From Taudactylus pleione (Eukaryota > Chordata > Amphibia > Anura > Myobatrachidae), in the NCBI GenBank assembly GCA_031769625.1, contig JAUIMM010002582.1:62001-126000 (forward strand): a stretch of 64,000 nt of DNA. Direction: 5' to 3'. Shown one piece after another: positions 48,729-63,611 of this stretch. How positions within the stretch are numbered: the stretch's first letter is position 1; every line of letters starts with the position of its first letter. Under the pieces are notes generated by a model. That model was not told the origin of the DNA, ran no database searches, and was given only the letters and a program-made list of their open reading frames with translations. A program made the translations under genes and the position numbers.

Positions 48729-50198
48729 AAACGCAACATGGGAGAAAAACCATTTCACATCACATTTGTGGGTCTTGGTCTTCAACAAATCCAGTGAAAT
48801 TTTGAGCTTTCTGTGTTTGCTACAAGAGGAGATAACACAAAGTATGCACTTTTGTTGGTTCCATTGCTTTCAATGCATTTTGGCCTAAAACGAGCAATTG
48901 CTGTTTTCTCTTAAACGCAACATGGGAGAAAAACCATTTCACATCACATTTGTGTGTATTGGTCTTCAACACATCCAGTGAAATTTTGAGCTGCCTGTGT
49001 TTGCTACAAGAGGAGATATCACAAAGTATGTGCTTTTGTTGTTCCATTGCTTTCAATGCATTTTGGCCTAAAACGTGCATTTGCTGTTTTCTCTTAAACG
49101 CAACAATGGAGAAAAACCATTTCACATCACATTTGTTGGTCTTGGTCTTCAACACATCCAGTGAAATTTTGAGCTGCCTGTGTTTGCTACAAGAGGAGAT
49201 AACACAAAGTATGCGCTTTTGTTGTTTCCATTGCTTTCAATGCATTTTGGCCTAAAACGTGCAATTGCTGTTTTCTCTTAAACGCAACATGGGAGAAAAA
49301 CCATTTCACATCACATTTGTGGGTCTTGGTCTTCAACACATCCAGTGAAATTTTGAGCTGTCTGTGTTTGCTACAAGAGGAGATAACACAAAGTATGCGC
49401 TTTTGTTGGTTCCATTGCTTTCAATGCATTTTTGCCTAAAACGAGCAATTGCTGTTTTCTCTTAAACGCAACATGGGAGAAAAACCATTTCACATCACAT
49501 TTGTGGTCTTGGTCTTCAACACATCCAGTGAAATTTTGAACTGTCTGTGTTTGCTACAAGAGGAGATAACACAAAGTATGCGCTTTTGTTGTTTCCATTG
49601 CTTTCAATGCATTTTGGCCTAAAACGTGCATTTGCTGTTTTCTCTTAAACGCAACATGGGAGAAAAACCATTTCACATCACATTTGTGGGTATTGGTCTT
49701 CAACACATCCAGTGAAATTTTGAGCTGTGTGTGTTTGCTACAAGTGGAGATAACACAAAGTATGCGCTTTTGTTGTTTCCATTGCTTTCAAAGCATTTTG
49801 GCCTAAAACGTGCATTTGCTGTTTTCTCTTAAACGCAACATGGGAGAAAAACCATTTCACATCACATTTGTGGGTCTTGGTCTTCAACACATCCAGTGAA
49901 ATTTTGAGCTGCCTGTGTTTGCTACAAGAGGAGATAAAACAAAGTATGCGCTTTTGTTGTTTCCATTGCTTTCAATGCATTTTGGCCTAAAACGTGCATT
50001 TGCTGTTTTCTCTTAAACGCAACATGGGAGAAAAACCATTTCACATCACATTTGTTGGTCTTGGTCTTCAACACATCCAGTGAAATTTTGAGCTGCCTGT
50101 GTTTGCTACAAGAGGAGATAACACAAAGTATGCGCTTTTGTTGTTTCCATTGCTTTCAATGCATTTTGGCCTAAAACGAGCAATTGCTGTTTTCTCTT

Positions 50199-51303
50199 AA
50201 ACGCAACATGGGAAAAAAAACCATTTCACATCACATTTGTGGGTCTTGGTCTTCAAGACATCCATTGAAATTTTGAGCTGTCTGTGTTTGCTACAAGAGG
50301 AGATAACACAAAGTATGCGCTTTTGTTGGTTCCATTGCTTTCAATGCATTTTGGCCTAAAACGAGCAATTGCTGTTTTCTCTTAAACGCAACATGGGAGA
50401 AAAACCATTTCACATCACATTTGTGGGTATTGGTCTTCAACACATCCAGTGAAATTTTGAGCTGTCTGTGTTTGCTACAAGAGGAGATAACACAAAGTAT
50501 GCGCTTTTGTTGTTTCCATTGCTTTCAATGCATTTTGGCCTAAAACGTGCATTTGCTGTTTTCTCTTAAACGCAACATGGGAGAAAAACCATTTCACATC
50601 ACATTTGTGGGTCTTGGTCTTCAACACATCCAGTGAAATTTTGAGCTGTCTGTGTTTGCTACAAGTGGAGATAACACAAAGTATGCGCTTTTGTTGTTTC
50701 CATTGCTTTCAAAGCATTTTGGCCTAAAACGTGCATTTGCTGTTTTCTCTTAAACGCAACATGGGAGAAAAACCATTTCACATCACATTTGTTGGTCTTG
50801 GTCTTCAACACATCCAGTGAAATTTTGAGCTGCCTGTGTTTGCTACAAGAGAAGATAACACAAAGTATGCGCTTTTGTTGTTTCCATTGCTTTCAATGCA
50901 TTTTGGCCTAAAACGTGCATTTGCTGTTTTCTCTTAAACGCAACATGGGAGAAAAACCATTTCACATCACATTTGTGGGTCTTGGTCTTCAACACATCCA
51001 GTGAAATTTTGAGCTGCCTGTGTTTGCTACAAGAGAAGATAACACAAAGTATGCGCTTTTGTTGTTTCCATTGCTTTCAATGCATTTTGGCCTAAAACGT
51101 GCATTTGCTGTTTTCTCTTAAACGCAACATGGGAGAAAAACCATTTCACATCACATTTGTGGGTCTTGGTCTTCAACACATCCAGTTAAATTTTGAGCTG
51201 CCTGTGTTTGCTACAAGAGAAGATAACACAAAGTATGCGCTTTTGTTGTTTCCATTGCTTTCAATGCATTTTGGCCTAAAACGTGCATTTGCTGTTTTCT
51301 CTT
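50199..51303. repeat. Six-monomer block, distant paralogue of 181-1284
   Basis: Shares the unusual CAAGACATCCATTG unit and then the GGGTATT, GTGGAG/CAAAGCAT and three GAGAAG units. It is one base longer than six units because an A run near 50212 has expanded (GGGAAAAAAAACC). After 51303 it diverges from the left block. Confidence 0.85.
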
Positions 51304-54300
51304 AAACGCAACATGGGAGAAAAACCATTTCACATCACATTTGTGGGTCTTGGTCTTCAACACATCCAGTGAAATTTTGAGCTGTCTGTGTTTGCTACAA
51401 GAGGAGATAACACAAAGTATGCGCTTTTGTTGTTTCCATTGCTTTCAAAGCATTTTGGCCTAAAACGTGCATTTGCTGTTTTCTCTTAAACGCAACATGG
51501 GAGAAAAACCATTTCACATCACATTTGTTGGTCTTGGTCTTCAACACATCCAGTGAAATTTTGAGCTGCCTGTGTTTGCTACAAGAGAAGATAACACAAA
51601 GTATGCGCTTTTGTTGTTTCCATTGCTTTCAATGCATTTTGGCCTAAAACGTGCATTTGCTGTTTTCTCTTAAACGCAACATGGGAGAAAAACCATTTCA
51701 CATCACATTTGTGGGTCTTGGTCTTCAACACATCCAGTGAAAATTTGAGCTGTCTGTGTTTGCTACAAGAGGAGATAACACAAAGTATGCGCTTTTGTTG
51801 TTTCCATTGCTTTCAATGCATTTTGGCCTAAAACGTGCATTTGCTGTTTTCTCTTAAACGCAACATGGGAGAAAAACCATTTCACATCACATTTGTTGGT
51901 CTTGGTCTTCAACACATCCAGTGAAATTTTGAGCTGCCTGTGTTTGCTACAAGAGAAGATAACACAAAGTATGCGCTTTTGTTGTTTCCATTGCTTTCAA
52001 TGCATTTTGGCCTAAAACGTGCAATTGCTGTTTTCTCTTAAACGCAACATGGGAGAAAAACCATTTCACATCACATTTGTGGGTCTTGGTCTTCAACACA
52101 TCCAGTGAAATTTTGAGCTGTCTGTGTTTGCTACAAGAGGAGATAACACAAAGTATGCGCTTTTCTTGTTTCCATTGCTTTCAATGCATTTTGGCCTAAA
52201 ACGAGCAATTGCTGTTTTCTCTTAAACGCAACATGGGAGAAAAACCATTTCACATCACATTTGTGGGTCTTGGTCTTCAACACATCCAGTGAAATTTTGA
52301 GCTGTCTGTGTTTGCTACAAGAGGAGATAACACAAAGTATGCGCTTTTGTTGTTTCCATTGCTTTCAATGCATTTTTGCCTAAAACGTGCATTTGCTGTT
52401 TTCTCTTAAATGCAACATGGGAGAAAAACCATTTCACATCACATTTGTGGGTCTTGGTCTTCAACACATCCAGTGAAATTTTGAGCTGTCTGTGTTTGCT
52501 ACAAGAGGAGATATCACAAAGTATGCGCTTTTGTTGTTTCCATTGCTTTCAATGCATTTTGGCCTAAAACGTGCATTTGCTGTTTTCTCTTAAACACAAC
52601 ATGGGAGAAAAACCATTGCACATCACATTTGTGGGTCTTGGTCTTCAACACATCCAGTGAAATTTTGAGCTATCTGTGTTTGCTACAAGAGGAGATAACA
52701 CAAAGTATGCGCTTTTGTTGTTTTCATTGCTTTCAATGCATTTTGGCCTAAAACGTGCATTTGCTGTTTTCTCTTAAACGCAACATGGGAGAAAAACCAT
52801 TTCACATCACATTTGTGGGTCTTGGTCTTCAACACATCCAGTGAAATTTTGAGCTGTCTGTGTTTGCTACAAGAGGAGATAACACAAAGTATGCGCTTTT
52901 GCTGTTTCCATTGCTTTCAATGCATTTTGGCCTAAAACGAGCAATTGCTGTTTTCTCTTAAACGCAACATGGGAGAAAAACCATTTCACATCACATTTGT
53001 GGGTCTTGGTCTTCAACACATCCAGTGAAATTTTGAGCTGTCTGTGTTTGCTACAAGAGGAGATAACACAAAGTATGCGCTTTTGTTGTTTCCATTGCTT
53101 TCAATGCATTTTGGCCTAAAACGTGCATTTGCTGTTTTCTCTTAAACGCAACATGGGAGAAAAACCATTTCACATCACATTTGTGGGTCTTGGTCTTCAA
53201 CACATCCAGTGAAATTTTGAGCTGTCTGTGTTTGCTACAAGAGGAGATATCACAAAGTATGCGCTTTTGTTGTTTCCATTGCTTTCAATGCATTTTGGCC
53301 TAAAACGTGCATTTGCTGTTTTCTCTTAAACGCAACATGGGAGAAAAACCATTTCACATCACATTTGTGGGTCTTGGTCTTCAACACATCCAGTGAAATT
53401 TTGAGCTGTCTGTGTTTGCTACAAGAGGAGATAACACAAAGTATGCGCTTTTGTTGTTTTCATTGCTTTCAATGCATTTTGGCCTAAAACGTGCATTTGC
53501 TGTTTTCTCTTAAACGCAACATGGGAGAAAAACCATTTCACATCACATTTGTTGGTCTTTGTCTTCAACACATCCAGTGAAATTTTGAGCTGTCTGTGTT
53601 TGCTACAAGAGGAGATAACACAAAGTATGCGCTTTTCTTGTTTCCATTGCTTTCAATGCATTTTGGCCTAAAACGAGCAATTGCTGTTTTCTCTTAAACG
53701 CAATATGGGAGAAAAACCATTTCACATCACATTTGTGGGTATTGGTCTTCAACACATCCAGTGAAATTTTGAGCTGTCTGTGTTTGCTACAAGAGGAGAT
53801 AACACAAAGTATGCGCTTTTGTTGGTTCCATTGCTTTCAATGCATTTTGGCCTAAAACGAGCAATTGCTGTTTTCTCTTAAACGCAACATGGGAGAAAAA
53901 CCATTTCACATCACATTTGTGGGTCTTGGTCTTCAACACATCCAGTGAAATTTTGAGCTGTCTGTGTTTGCTACAAGAGGAGATAACACAAAGTATGCGC
54001 TTTTGTTGTTTTCATTGCTTTCAATGCATTTTGACCTAAAACGTGCATTTGCTGTTTTCTCTTAAACGCAACATGGGAGAAAAACCATTTCACATCACAT
54101 TTGTTGGTCTTGGTCTTCAACACATCCAGTGAAATTTTGAGCTGCCTGTGTTTGCTACAAGAGGAGATAACACAAAGTATGCGCTTTTCTTGTTTCCATT
54201 GCTTTCAATGCATTTTGGCCTAAAACAAGCAATTGCTGTTTTCTCTTAAACGCAACATGGGAGAAAAACCATTTCACATCACATTTGTGGGTATTGGTCT

Positions 54301-55719
54301 TCAACACATCCAGTGAAATTTTGAGCTGTCTGTGTTTGCTACAAGAGGAGATAACACAAAGTATGCGCATTTGTTGTTTCCATTGCTTTCAATGCATTTA
54401 GGCCTAAAACGTGCATTTGCTGTTTTCTCTTAAACGCAACATGGGAGAAAAACCATTTCACATCACATTTGTGGGTCTTGGTCTTCAACACATCCAGTGA
54501 AATTTTGAGCTGTCTGTGTTTGCTACAAGTGGAGATAACACAAAGTATGCGCTTTTGCTGTTTCCATTGCTTTCAAAGCATTTTGGCCTAAAACGTGCAT
54601 TTGCTGTTTTCTCTTAAACGCAACATGGGAGAAAAACCATTTCACATCACATTTGTTGGTCTTGGTCTTCAACACATCCAGTGAAATTTTGAGCTGCCTG
54701 TGTTTGCTACAAGAGAAGATAACACAAAGTATGCGCTTTTGTTGTTTCCATTGCTTTCAATGCATTTTGGCCTAAAACGTGCATTTGCTGTTTTCTCTTA
54801 AACGCAACATGGGAGAAAAACCATTTCACATCACATTTGTGGGTCTTGGGCTTCAACACATCCAGTGAAATTTTGAGCTGCCTGTGTTTGCTACAAGAGA
54901 AGATAACACAAAGTATGCGCTTTTGTTGTTTCCATTGCTTTCAATGCATTTTGGCCTAAAACGAGCAATTGCTGTTTTCTCTTAAACGCAACATGGGAGA
55001 AAAACCATTTCACATCACATTTGTGGGTCTTGGTCTTCAACACATCCAGTGAAATTTTGAGCTGTCTGTGTTTGCTACAAGTGGAGATAACACAAAGTAT
55101 GCGCTTTTGTTGTTTCCATTGCTTTCAAAGCATTTTGGCCTAAAACGTGCATTTGCTGTTTTCTCTTAAACGCAACATGGGAGAAAAACCATTTCACATC
55201 ACATTTGTGGGTCTTGGTCTTCAACACATCCAGTGAAATTTTGAGCTGTCTGTGTTTGCTACAAGAGGAGATAACACAACGTATGCGCTTTTGTTGTTTC
55301 CATTGCTTTCAATGCATTTTGGCGTAAAACTTGCATTTGCTGTTTTCTCTTAAACGCAACATGGGAGAAAAACCATTTCACATCACATTTGTTGGTCTTG
55401 GTCTTCAACACATCCAGTGAAATTTTGAGCTGCCTGTGTTTGCTACAAGAGGAGATAACACAAAGTATGCGCTTTTGTTGTTTCCATTGCTTTCAATGCA
55501 TTTTGGCCTAAAACGAGCAATTGCTGTTTTCTCTTAAACGCAACATGGGAGAAAAACCATTTCACATCACATTTGTGGGTCTTGGTCTTCAACACATCCA
55601 GTGAAATTTTGAGCTGTCTGTGTTTGCTACAAGTGGAGATAACACAAAGAATGCGCTTTTGTTGTTTCCATTGCTTTCAATGCATTTTGGCCTAAAACGT
55701 GCATTTGCTGTTTTCTCTT

Positions 55720-57733
55720 AAACGCAACATGGGAGAAAAACCATTTCACATCACATTTGTGGGTCTTGGTCTTCAACACATCCAGTGAAATTTTGAGCTG
55801 CTACAAGAGGAGATAAAACAAAGTATGCGCTTTTGTTGTTTCCATTGCTTTCAATGCATTTTGGCCTAAAACGTGCAATTGCTGTTTTCTCTTAAACGCA
55901 ACATGGGAGAAAAACCATTTCACATCACATTTGTGGGTCTTGGTCTTCAACACATCCAGTGAAATTTTGAGCTGTCTGTGTTTGCTACAAGAGGAGATAA
56001 CACAAAGTATGCGCTTTTCTTGTTTCCATTGCTTTCAATGCATTTTGGCCTAAAACGAGCAATTGCTGTTTTCTCTTAAATGCAACATGGGAGAAAAACC
56101 ATTTCACATAACATTTGTGTGTCTTGGTCTTCAACACATCCAGTGAAATTTTGAGCTGTCTGTGTTTGCTACAAGAGGAGATAACACAAAGTATGCGCTT
56201 TTGTTGTTTCCATTGCTTTCAATGCATTTTGGCCTAAAACGTGCATTTGCTGTTTTCTCTTAAACGCAACATGGGAGAAAAACCATTTCACATCACATTT
56301 GTGGGTCTTGGTCTTCAACACATCCAGTGAAATTTTGAGCTGTCTGTGTTTGCTACAAGAGGAGATAACACAAAGTATGCGCTTTTCTTGTTTCCATTGC
56401 TTTCAATGCATTTTGGCCTAAAACGAGCAATTGCTGTTTTCTCTTAAACGCAACATGGGAGAAAAACCATTTCACATCACATTTGTGGGTATTGGTCTTC
56501 AACACATCCAGTGAAATTTTGAGCTGTCTGTGTTTGCTACAAGTGGAGATAACACAAAGTATGCACTTTTGCTGTTTCCATTGCTTTCAAAGCATTTTGG
56601 CCTAAAACGTGCATTTGCTGTTTTCTCTTAAACGCAACATGGGAGAAAAACCATTTCACATAACATTTGTTGGTCTTGGTCTTCAACACATCCAGTGAAA
56701 TTTTGAGCTGCCTTTGTTTGCTACAAGAGAAGATAACACAAAGTATGCGCTTTTGTTGTTTCCATTGCTTTCAATGCATTTTGGCCTAAAACGTGCATTT
56801 GCTGTTTTCTCTTAAACGCAACATGGGAGAAAAACCATTTCACATCACATTTGTTGGTCTTGGTCTTCAACACATCCAGTGAAATTTTGAGCTGCCTGTG
56901 TTTGCTACAAGAGGAGATAACACAAAGTATGCGCTTTTGTTGTTTCCATTGCTTTCAATGCATTTTGGCCTAAAACGTGCAATTGCTGTTTTCTCTTAAA
57001 CGCAACATGGGAGAAAAACCATTTCACATCACATTTGTGGGTCTTGGTCTTCAACACATCCAGTGAAATTTTGAGCTGTCTGTGTTTGCTACAAGTGGAG
57101 ATAACACAAAGTATGCACTTTTGCTGTTTCCATTGCTTTCAAAGCATTTTGGCCTAAAACGTGCATTTGCTGTTTTCTCTTAAACGCAACATGGGAGAAA
57201 AACCATTTCACATAACATTTGTTGGTCTTGGTCTTCAACACATCCAGTGAAATTTTGAGCTGCCTTTGTTTGCTACAAGAGAAGATAACACAAAGTATGC
57301 GCTTTTGTTGTTTCCATTGCTTTCAATGCATTTTGGCCTAAAACGTGCATTTGCTGTTTTCTCTTAAACGCAACATGGGAGAAAAACCATTTCACATCAC
57401 ATTTGTTGGTCTTGGTCTTCAACACATCCAGTGAAATTTTGAGCTGCCTGTGTTTGCTACAAGAGGAGATAACACAAAGTATGCGCTTTTGTTGTTTCCA
57501 TTGCTTTCAATGCATTTTGGCCTAAAACGTGCAATTGCTGTTTTCTCTTAAACGCAACATGGGAGAAAAACCATTTCACATCACATTTGTGGGTCTTGGT
57601 CTTCAACAAATCCAGTGAAATTTTGAGCTTTCTGTGTTTGCTACAAGAGGAGATAACACAAAGTATGCACTTTTGTTGGTTCCATTGCTTTCAATGCATT
57701 TTGGCCTAAAACGAGCAATTGCTGTTTTCTCTT
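55720..57733. repeat. Eleven-monomer long-range duplicate, copy 2
   Basis: Same 2014-bp length and marker order as 46899-48912 at a constant offset of 8821, starting with a 174-bp unit (55720-55893). The flanks differ on both sides, so the block has clear edges. Confidence 0.88.
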
Positions 57734-58285
57734 AAATGCAACATGGGAGAAAAACCATTTCACATCACATTTGTGGGTCTTGGTCTTCAACACATCCAGT
57801 GAAATTTTGAGCTGTCTCTGTTTGCTACAAGTGGAGATAACACAAAGTATGCACTTTTGCTGTTTCCATTTCTTTCAAAGCATTTTGGCCTAAAACGTGC
57901 ATTTGCTGTTTTCTCTTAAATGCAACATGGGAGAAAAACCATTTCACATCACATTTGTTGGTCTTGGTCTTCAACACATCCAGTGAAATTTTGAGCTGCC
58001 TGTGTTTGCTACAAGAGAAGATAACACAAAGTATGCGCTTTTGTTGTTTCCATTGCTTTCAATGCATTTTGGCCTAAAACGTGAATTTGCTGTTTTCTCT
58101 TAAACGCAACATGGGAGAAAAACCATTTCACATCACATTTGTGGGTCTTGGTCTTCAACACATCCAGTGAAATTTTGAGCTGTCTGTGTTTGCTACAAGT
58201 GGAGATAACACAAAGTATGCGCTTTTGTTGTTTCCATTGCTTTCAATGCATTTTGGCCTAAAACGTGCATTTGCTGTTTTCTCTT

Positions 58286-59568
58286 AAACGCAACATGGGA
58301 GAAAAACCATTTCACATCACATTTGTGGGTCTTGGTCTTCAACACATCCAGTGAAATTTTGAGCTGCTACAAGAGGAGATAAAACAAAGTATGCGCTTTT
58401 GTTGTTTCCATTGCTTTCAATGCATTTTGGCCTAAAACGAGCAATTGCTGTTTTCTCTTAAATGCAACATGGGAGAAAAACCATTTCACATAACATTTGT
58501 GTGTCTTGGTCTTCAACACATCCAGTGAAATTTTGAGCTGTCTGTGTTTGCTACAAGAGGAGATAACACAAAGTATGCGCTTTTGTTGTTTTCATTGCTT
58601 TCAATGCATTTTGGCCTAAAACGTGCATTTGCTGTTTTCTCTTAAACGCAACATGGGAGAAAAACCATTTCACATCACATTTGTGGGTCTTGGTCTTCAA
58701 CACATCCAGTGAAATTTTGAGCTGTCTGTGTTTGCTACAAGAGGAGATAACACAAAGTATGCGCTTTTCTTGTTTCCATTGCTTTCAATGCATTTTGGCC
58801 TAAAACGAGCAATTGCTGTTTTCTCTTAAACGCAACATGGGAGAAAAACCATTTCACATCACATTTGTGGGTATTGGTCTTCAACACATCCAGTGAAATT
58901 TTGAGCTGTCTGTGTTTGCTACAAGTGGAGATAACACAAACTATGCGCTTTTGCTGTTTCCATTGCTTTCAAAGCATTTTGGCCTAAAACGTGCATTTGC
59001 TGTTTTCTCTTAAATGCAACATGGGAGAAAAACCATTTCACATAACATTTGTTGGTCTTGGTCTTCAACACATCCAGTGAAATTTTGAGCTGCCTTTGTT
59101 TGCTACAAGAGAAGATAACACAAAGTATGCGCTTTTGTTGTTTCCATTGCTTTCAATGCATTTTGGCCTAAAACGTGCATTTGCTGTTTTCTCTTAAACG
59201 CAACATGGGAGAAAAACCATTTCACATCACATTTGTTGGTCTTGGTCTTCAACACATCCAGTGAAATTTTGAGCTGCCTGTGTTTGCTACAAGAGGAGAT
59301 AACACAAAGTATGCGCTTTTGTTGTTTCCATTGCTTTCAATGCATTTTGGCCTAAAACATGCAATTGCTGTTTTCTCTTAAACGCAACATGGGAGAAAAA
59401 CCATTTCACATCACATTTGTGGGTCTTGGTCTTCAACAAATCCAGTGAAATTTTGAGCTTTCTGTGTTTGCTACAAGAGGAGATAACACAAAGTATGCAC
59501 TTTTGTTGGTTCCATTGCTTTCAATGCATTTTGGCCTAAAACGAGCAATTGCTGTTTTCTCTTAAATG
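58286..59568. repeat. Abridged third copy of the eleven-monomer block
   Basis: Starts with a 174-bp unit (58286-58459) and keeps the CATAACATTTGTGTG, GCCTTTG and CAACAAATCC markers in order. It lacks four units, including one of the two three-monomer repeats. The surrounding GTCTCTG and CGTGAATTTG units are repeated 1830 bp apart (58081 and 59911). Confidence 0.75.
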
Positions 59569-62500
59569 CAACATGGGAGAAAAACCATTTCACATCACAT
59601 TTGTGGGTCTTGGTCTTCAACACATTCAGTGAAATTTTGAGCTGTCTCTGTTTGCTACAAGTGGAGATAACACAAAGTATGCGCTTTTGCTGTTTCCATT
59701 GCTTTCAAAGCATTTTGGCCTAAAACGTGCATTTGCTGTTTTCTCTTAAATGCAACATGGGAGAAAAACCATTTCACATCACATTTGTTGGTCTTGGTCT
59801 TCAACACATCCAGTGAAATTTTGAGCTGCCTGTGTTTGCTACAAGAGAAGATAACACAAAGTATGCGCTTTTGTTGTTTCCATTGCTTTCAATGCATTTT
59901 GGCCTAAAACGTGAATTTGCTGTTTTCTCTTAAACGCAACATGGGAGAAAAACCATTTCACATCACATTTGTGGGTCTTGGTCTTCAACACATCCAGTGA
60001 AATTTTGAGCTGTCTGTGTTTGCTACAAGAGGAGATAACACAACGTATGCGCTTTTGTTGTTTCCATTGCTTTCAATGCATTTTGGCCTAAAACATGCAT
60101 TTGCTGTTTTCTCTTAAACGCAACATGGGAGAAAAACCATTTCACATCACATTTGTTGGTCTTGGTCTTCAACACATCCAGTGAAATTTTGAGCTGCCTG
60201 TGTTTGCTACAAGAGGAGATAACACAAAGTATGCGCTTTTGTTGTTTCCATTGCTTTCAATGCATTTTGGCCTAAAACGTGCAATTGCTGTTTTCTCTTA
60301 AACGCAACATGGGAGAAAAAACATTTCACATCACATTTGTGGGTCTTGGTCTTCAACACATCCAGTGAAATTTTGAGCTGTCTGTGTTTGCTACAAGAGG
60401 AGATAACACAAAGTATGCGCTTTTGTTGGTTCCATTGCTTTCAATGCATTTTGGCCTAAAACGAGCAATTGCTGTTTTCTCTTAAACGCAACATGGGAGA
60501 AAAACCATTTCACATCACATTTGTGGGTCTTGGTCTTCAACACATCCAGTGAAATTTTGAGCTGTCTGTGTTTGCTACAAGAGGAGATAACACAAAGTAT
60601 GCGCTTTTGTTGTTTCCATTGCTTTCAATGCATTTTGGCCTAAAACGTGCATTTGCTGTTTTCTCTTAAACGCAACATGGGAGAAAAACCATTTCACATC
60701 ACATTTGTGGGTCTTGGTCTTCAACACATCCAGTGAAATTTTGAGCTGTCTGTGTTTGCTACAAGAGGAGATAACACAAAGTATGCGCTTTTCTTGTTTC
60801 CATTGCTTTCAATGCATTTTGGCCTAAAACGAGCAATTGCTGTTTTCTCTTAAACGCAACATGGGAGAAAAACCATTTCACATCACATTTGTTGGTCTTG
60901 GTCTTCAACACATCCAGTGAAATTTTGAGCTGCCTGTGTTTGCTACAAGAGAAGATAACACAAAGTATGCGCTTTTGTTGTTTCCATTGCTTTCAATGCA
61001 TTTTGGCCTAAAACGTGCATTTGCTGTTTTCTCTTAAACGCAACATGGGAGAAAAACCATTTCACATCACATTTGTGGGTCTTGGTCTTCAACACATCCA
61101 GTGAAATTTTGAGCTATCTGTGTTTGCTACAAGAGGAGATAACACAAAGTATGCACTTTTGTTGTTTTCATTGCTTTCAATGCATTTTGGCCTAAAACGT
61201 GCATTTGCTGTTTTCTCTTAAACGCAACATGGGAGAAAAACCATTTCACATCACATTTGTTGGTCTTGGTCTTCAACACATCCAGTGAAATTTTGAGCTG
61301 TCTGTGTTTGCTACAAGAGTAGATAACACAAAGTATGCGCTTTTCTTGTTTCCATTGCTTTCAATGCATTTTGGCCTAAAACGAGCAATTGCTGTTTTCT
61401 CTTAAATGCAACATGGGAGAAAAACCATTTCACATCACATTTGTGGGTATTGGTCTTCAACACATCCAGTGAAATTTTGAGCTGTCTGTGTTTGCTACAA
61501 GAGGAGATAACACAAAGTATGCGCTTTTGTTGTTTCCATTGCTTTCAATGCATTTTGGCCTAAAACGTGCATTTGCTGTTTTCTCTTAAACGCAACATGG
61601 GAGAAAAACCATTTCACATCACATTTGTGGGTCTTGGTCTTCAACACATCCAGTGAAATTTTGAGCTGTCTGTGTTTGCTACAAGTGGAGATAACACAAA
61701 GTATGCGCTTTTGTTGTTTTCATTGCTTTCAATGCATTTTGGCCTAAAACGAGCAATTGCTGTTTTCTCTTAAACGCAACATGGGAGAAAAACCATTTCA
61801 CATCACATTTGTGGGTCTTGGTCTTCAACACATCCAGTGAAATTTTGAGCTGTCTGTGTTTGCTACAAGAGGAGATATCACAAAGTATGCGCTTTTGCTG
61901 TTTCCATTGCTTTCAAAGCATTTTGGCCTAAAACGTGCATTTGCTGTTTTCTCTTAAATGCAACATGGGAGAAAAACCATTTCACATCACATTTGTTGGT
62001 CTTGGTCTTCAACACATCCAGTGAAATTTTGAGCTGCCTGTGTTTGCTACAAGAGAAGATAACACAAAGTATGCGCTTTTGTTGTTTCCATTGCTTTCAA
62101 TGCATTTTGGCCTAAAACGTGCATTTGCTGTTTTCTCTTAAACGCAACATGGGAGAAAAACCATTTCACATCACATTTGTGGGTCTTGGTCTTCAACACA
62201 TCCAGTGAAATTTTGAGCTGTCTGTGTTTGCTACAAGAGGAGATAACACAACGTATGCGCTTTTGTTGTTTCCATTGCTTTCAATGCATTTTGGCCTAAA
62301 ACGTGCATTTGCTGTTTTCTCTTAAACGCAACATGGGAGAAAAACCATTTCACATCACATTTGTGGGTCTTGGTCTTCAACACATCCAGTGAAATTTTGA
62401 GCTGCCTGTGTTTGCTACAAGAGAAGATAACACAAAGTATGCGCTTTTGTTGTTTCCATTGCTTTCAATGCATTTTGGCCTAAAACGTGCATTTGCTGTT

Positions 62501-62691
62501 TTCTCTTAAACGCAACATGGGAGCAAAACTATTTCACATCACATTTGTGGGTCTTGGTCTTCAACACATCCAGTGAAATTTTGAGCTGTCTGTGTTTGCT
62601 ACAAGAGGAGATAACACAACGTATGCGCTTTTGTTGTTTCCATTGCTTTCAATGCATTTTGGCCTAAAACGTGCATTTGCTGTTTTCTCTT

Positions 62692-63611
62692 AAACGCAAC
62701 ATGGGAGAAAAACCATTTGACATCACATTTGTAGGTCTCGGTCTTCAACACATCCAGTGAAATTTTGAGCTGTCTGTGTTTGCTACAAGTGGAGATAACA
62801 CAAAGTATGCGCTTTTGCTGTTTCCATTGCTTTCAAAGGATTTTGGCCTAAAACGTGCATTTACTGTTTTCTCTTAAATGCAACATGGGAGAAAAACCAT
62901 TTCACATCACATTTGTTGGTCTTGGTCTTCAACACATCCAGTGAAATTTTGAGCTGCCTGTGTTTGCTACAAGAGAAGATAACACAAAGTATGCGCTTTT
63001 GTTGTTTCCATTGCTTTCAATGCATTTTTGCCTAAAACGTGCATTTGCTGTTTTCTCTTAAACACATCATGGGAGAAAAACCATTTCACATCACATTTGT
63101 TGGTCTTGGTCTTCAACACATCCAGTGAAATTTTGAGCTGCCTGTGTTTGCTACAAGAGGAGATAACACAAAGTATGCGCTTTTGTTGTTTCCATTACTT
63201 TCAATGCATTTTGGCCTAAAACGAGCAATTGCTGTTTTCTCTTAAACGCAACATGGGAGAAAAACCATTTCACATCACATTTGTGGGTCTTGGTCTTCAA
63301 CACATCCAGTGAAATTTTGAGCTGTCTGTGTTTGCTACAAGAGGAGATAACACAACGTATGCGCTTTTGTTGTTTCCATTGCTTTCAATGCATTTTGGCC
63401 TAAAACGTGCATTTGCTGTTTTCTCTTAAACGCAACATGGGAGAAAAACCATTTCACATCACATTTGTGGGTCTTGGTCTTCAACACATCCAGTGAAATT
63501 TTGAGCTGTCTGTGTTTGCTACAAGAGGAGATAACACAACGTATGCGCTTTTGTTGTTTCCATTGCTTTCAATGCCTTTTGGCCTAAAACGTGCATTTGC
63601 TGTTTTCTCTT
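62692..63611. repeat. Five-monomer duplication, first copy
   Basis: 920 bp starting with a unit carrying ATTTGACATC and GTCTCGGTC, then TTTACTG/AAATGC, CATTTTTGCC and CATCATGGG. The same order restarts at 63612. Confidence 0.85.

Larger units (their letters stand above)
46899..48912. repeat. Eleven-monomer long-range duplicate, copy 1
   Basis: 2014 bp: one 174-bp unit plus ten 184-bp units. Markers include AAATGCAAC followed by CATAACATTTGTGTG, CTTTTCTTG units, GCCTTTGTTTG twice, and CAACAAATCC with GAGCTTTCTG. All are found at the same relative positions at 55720-57733. By eye I found no difference. Confidence 0.88.
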
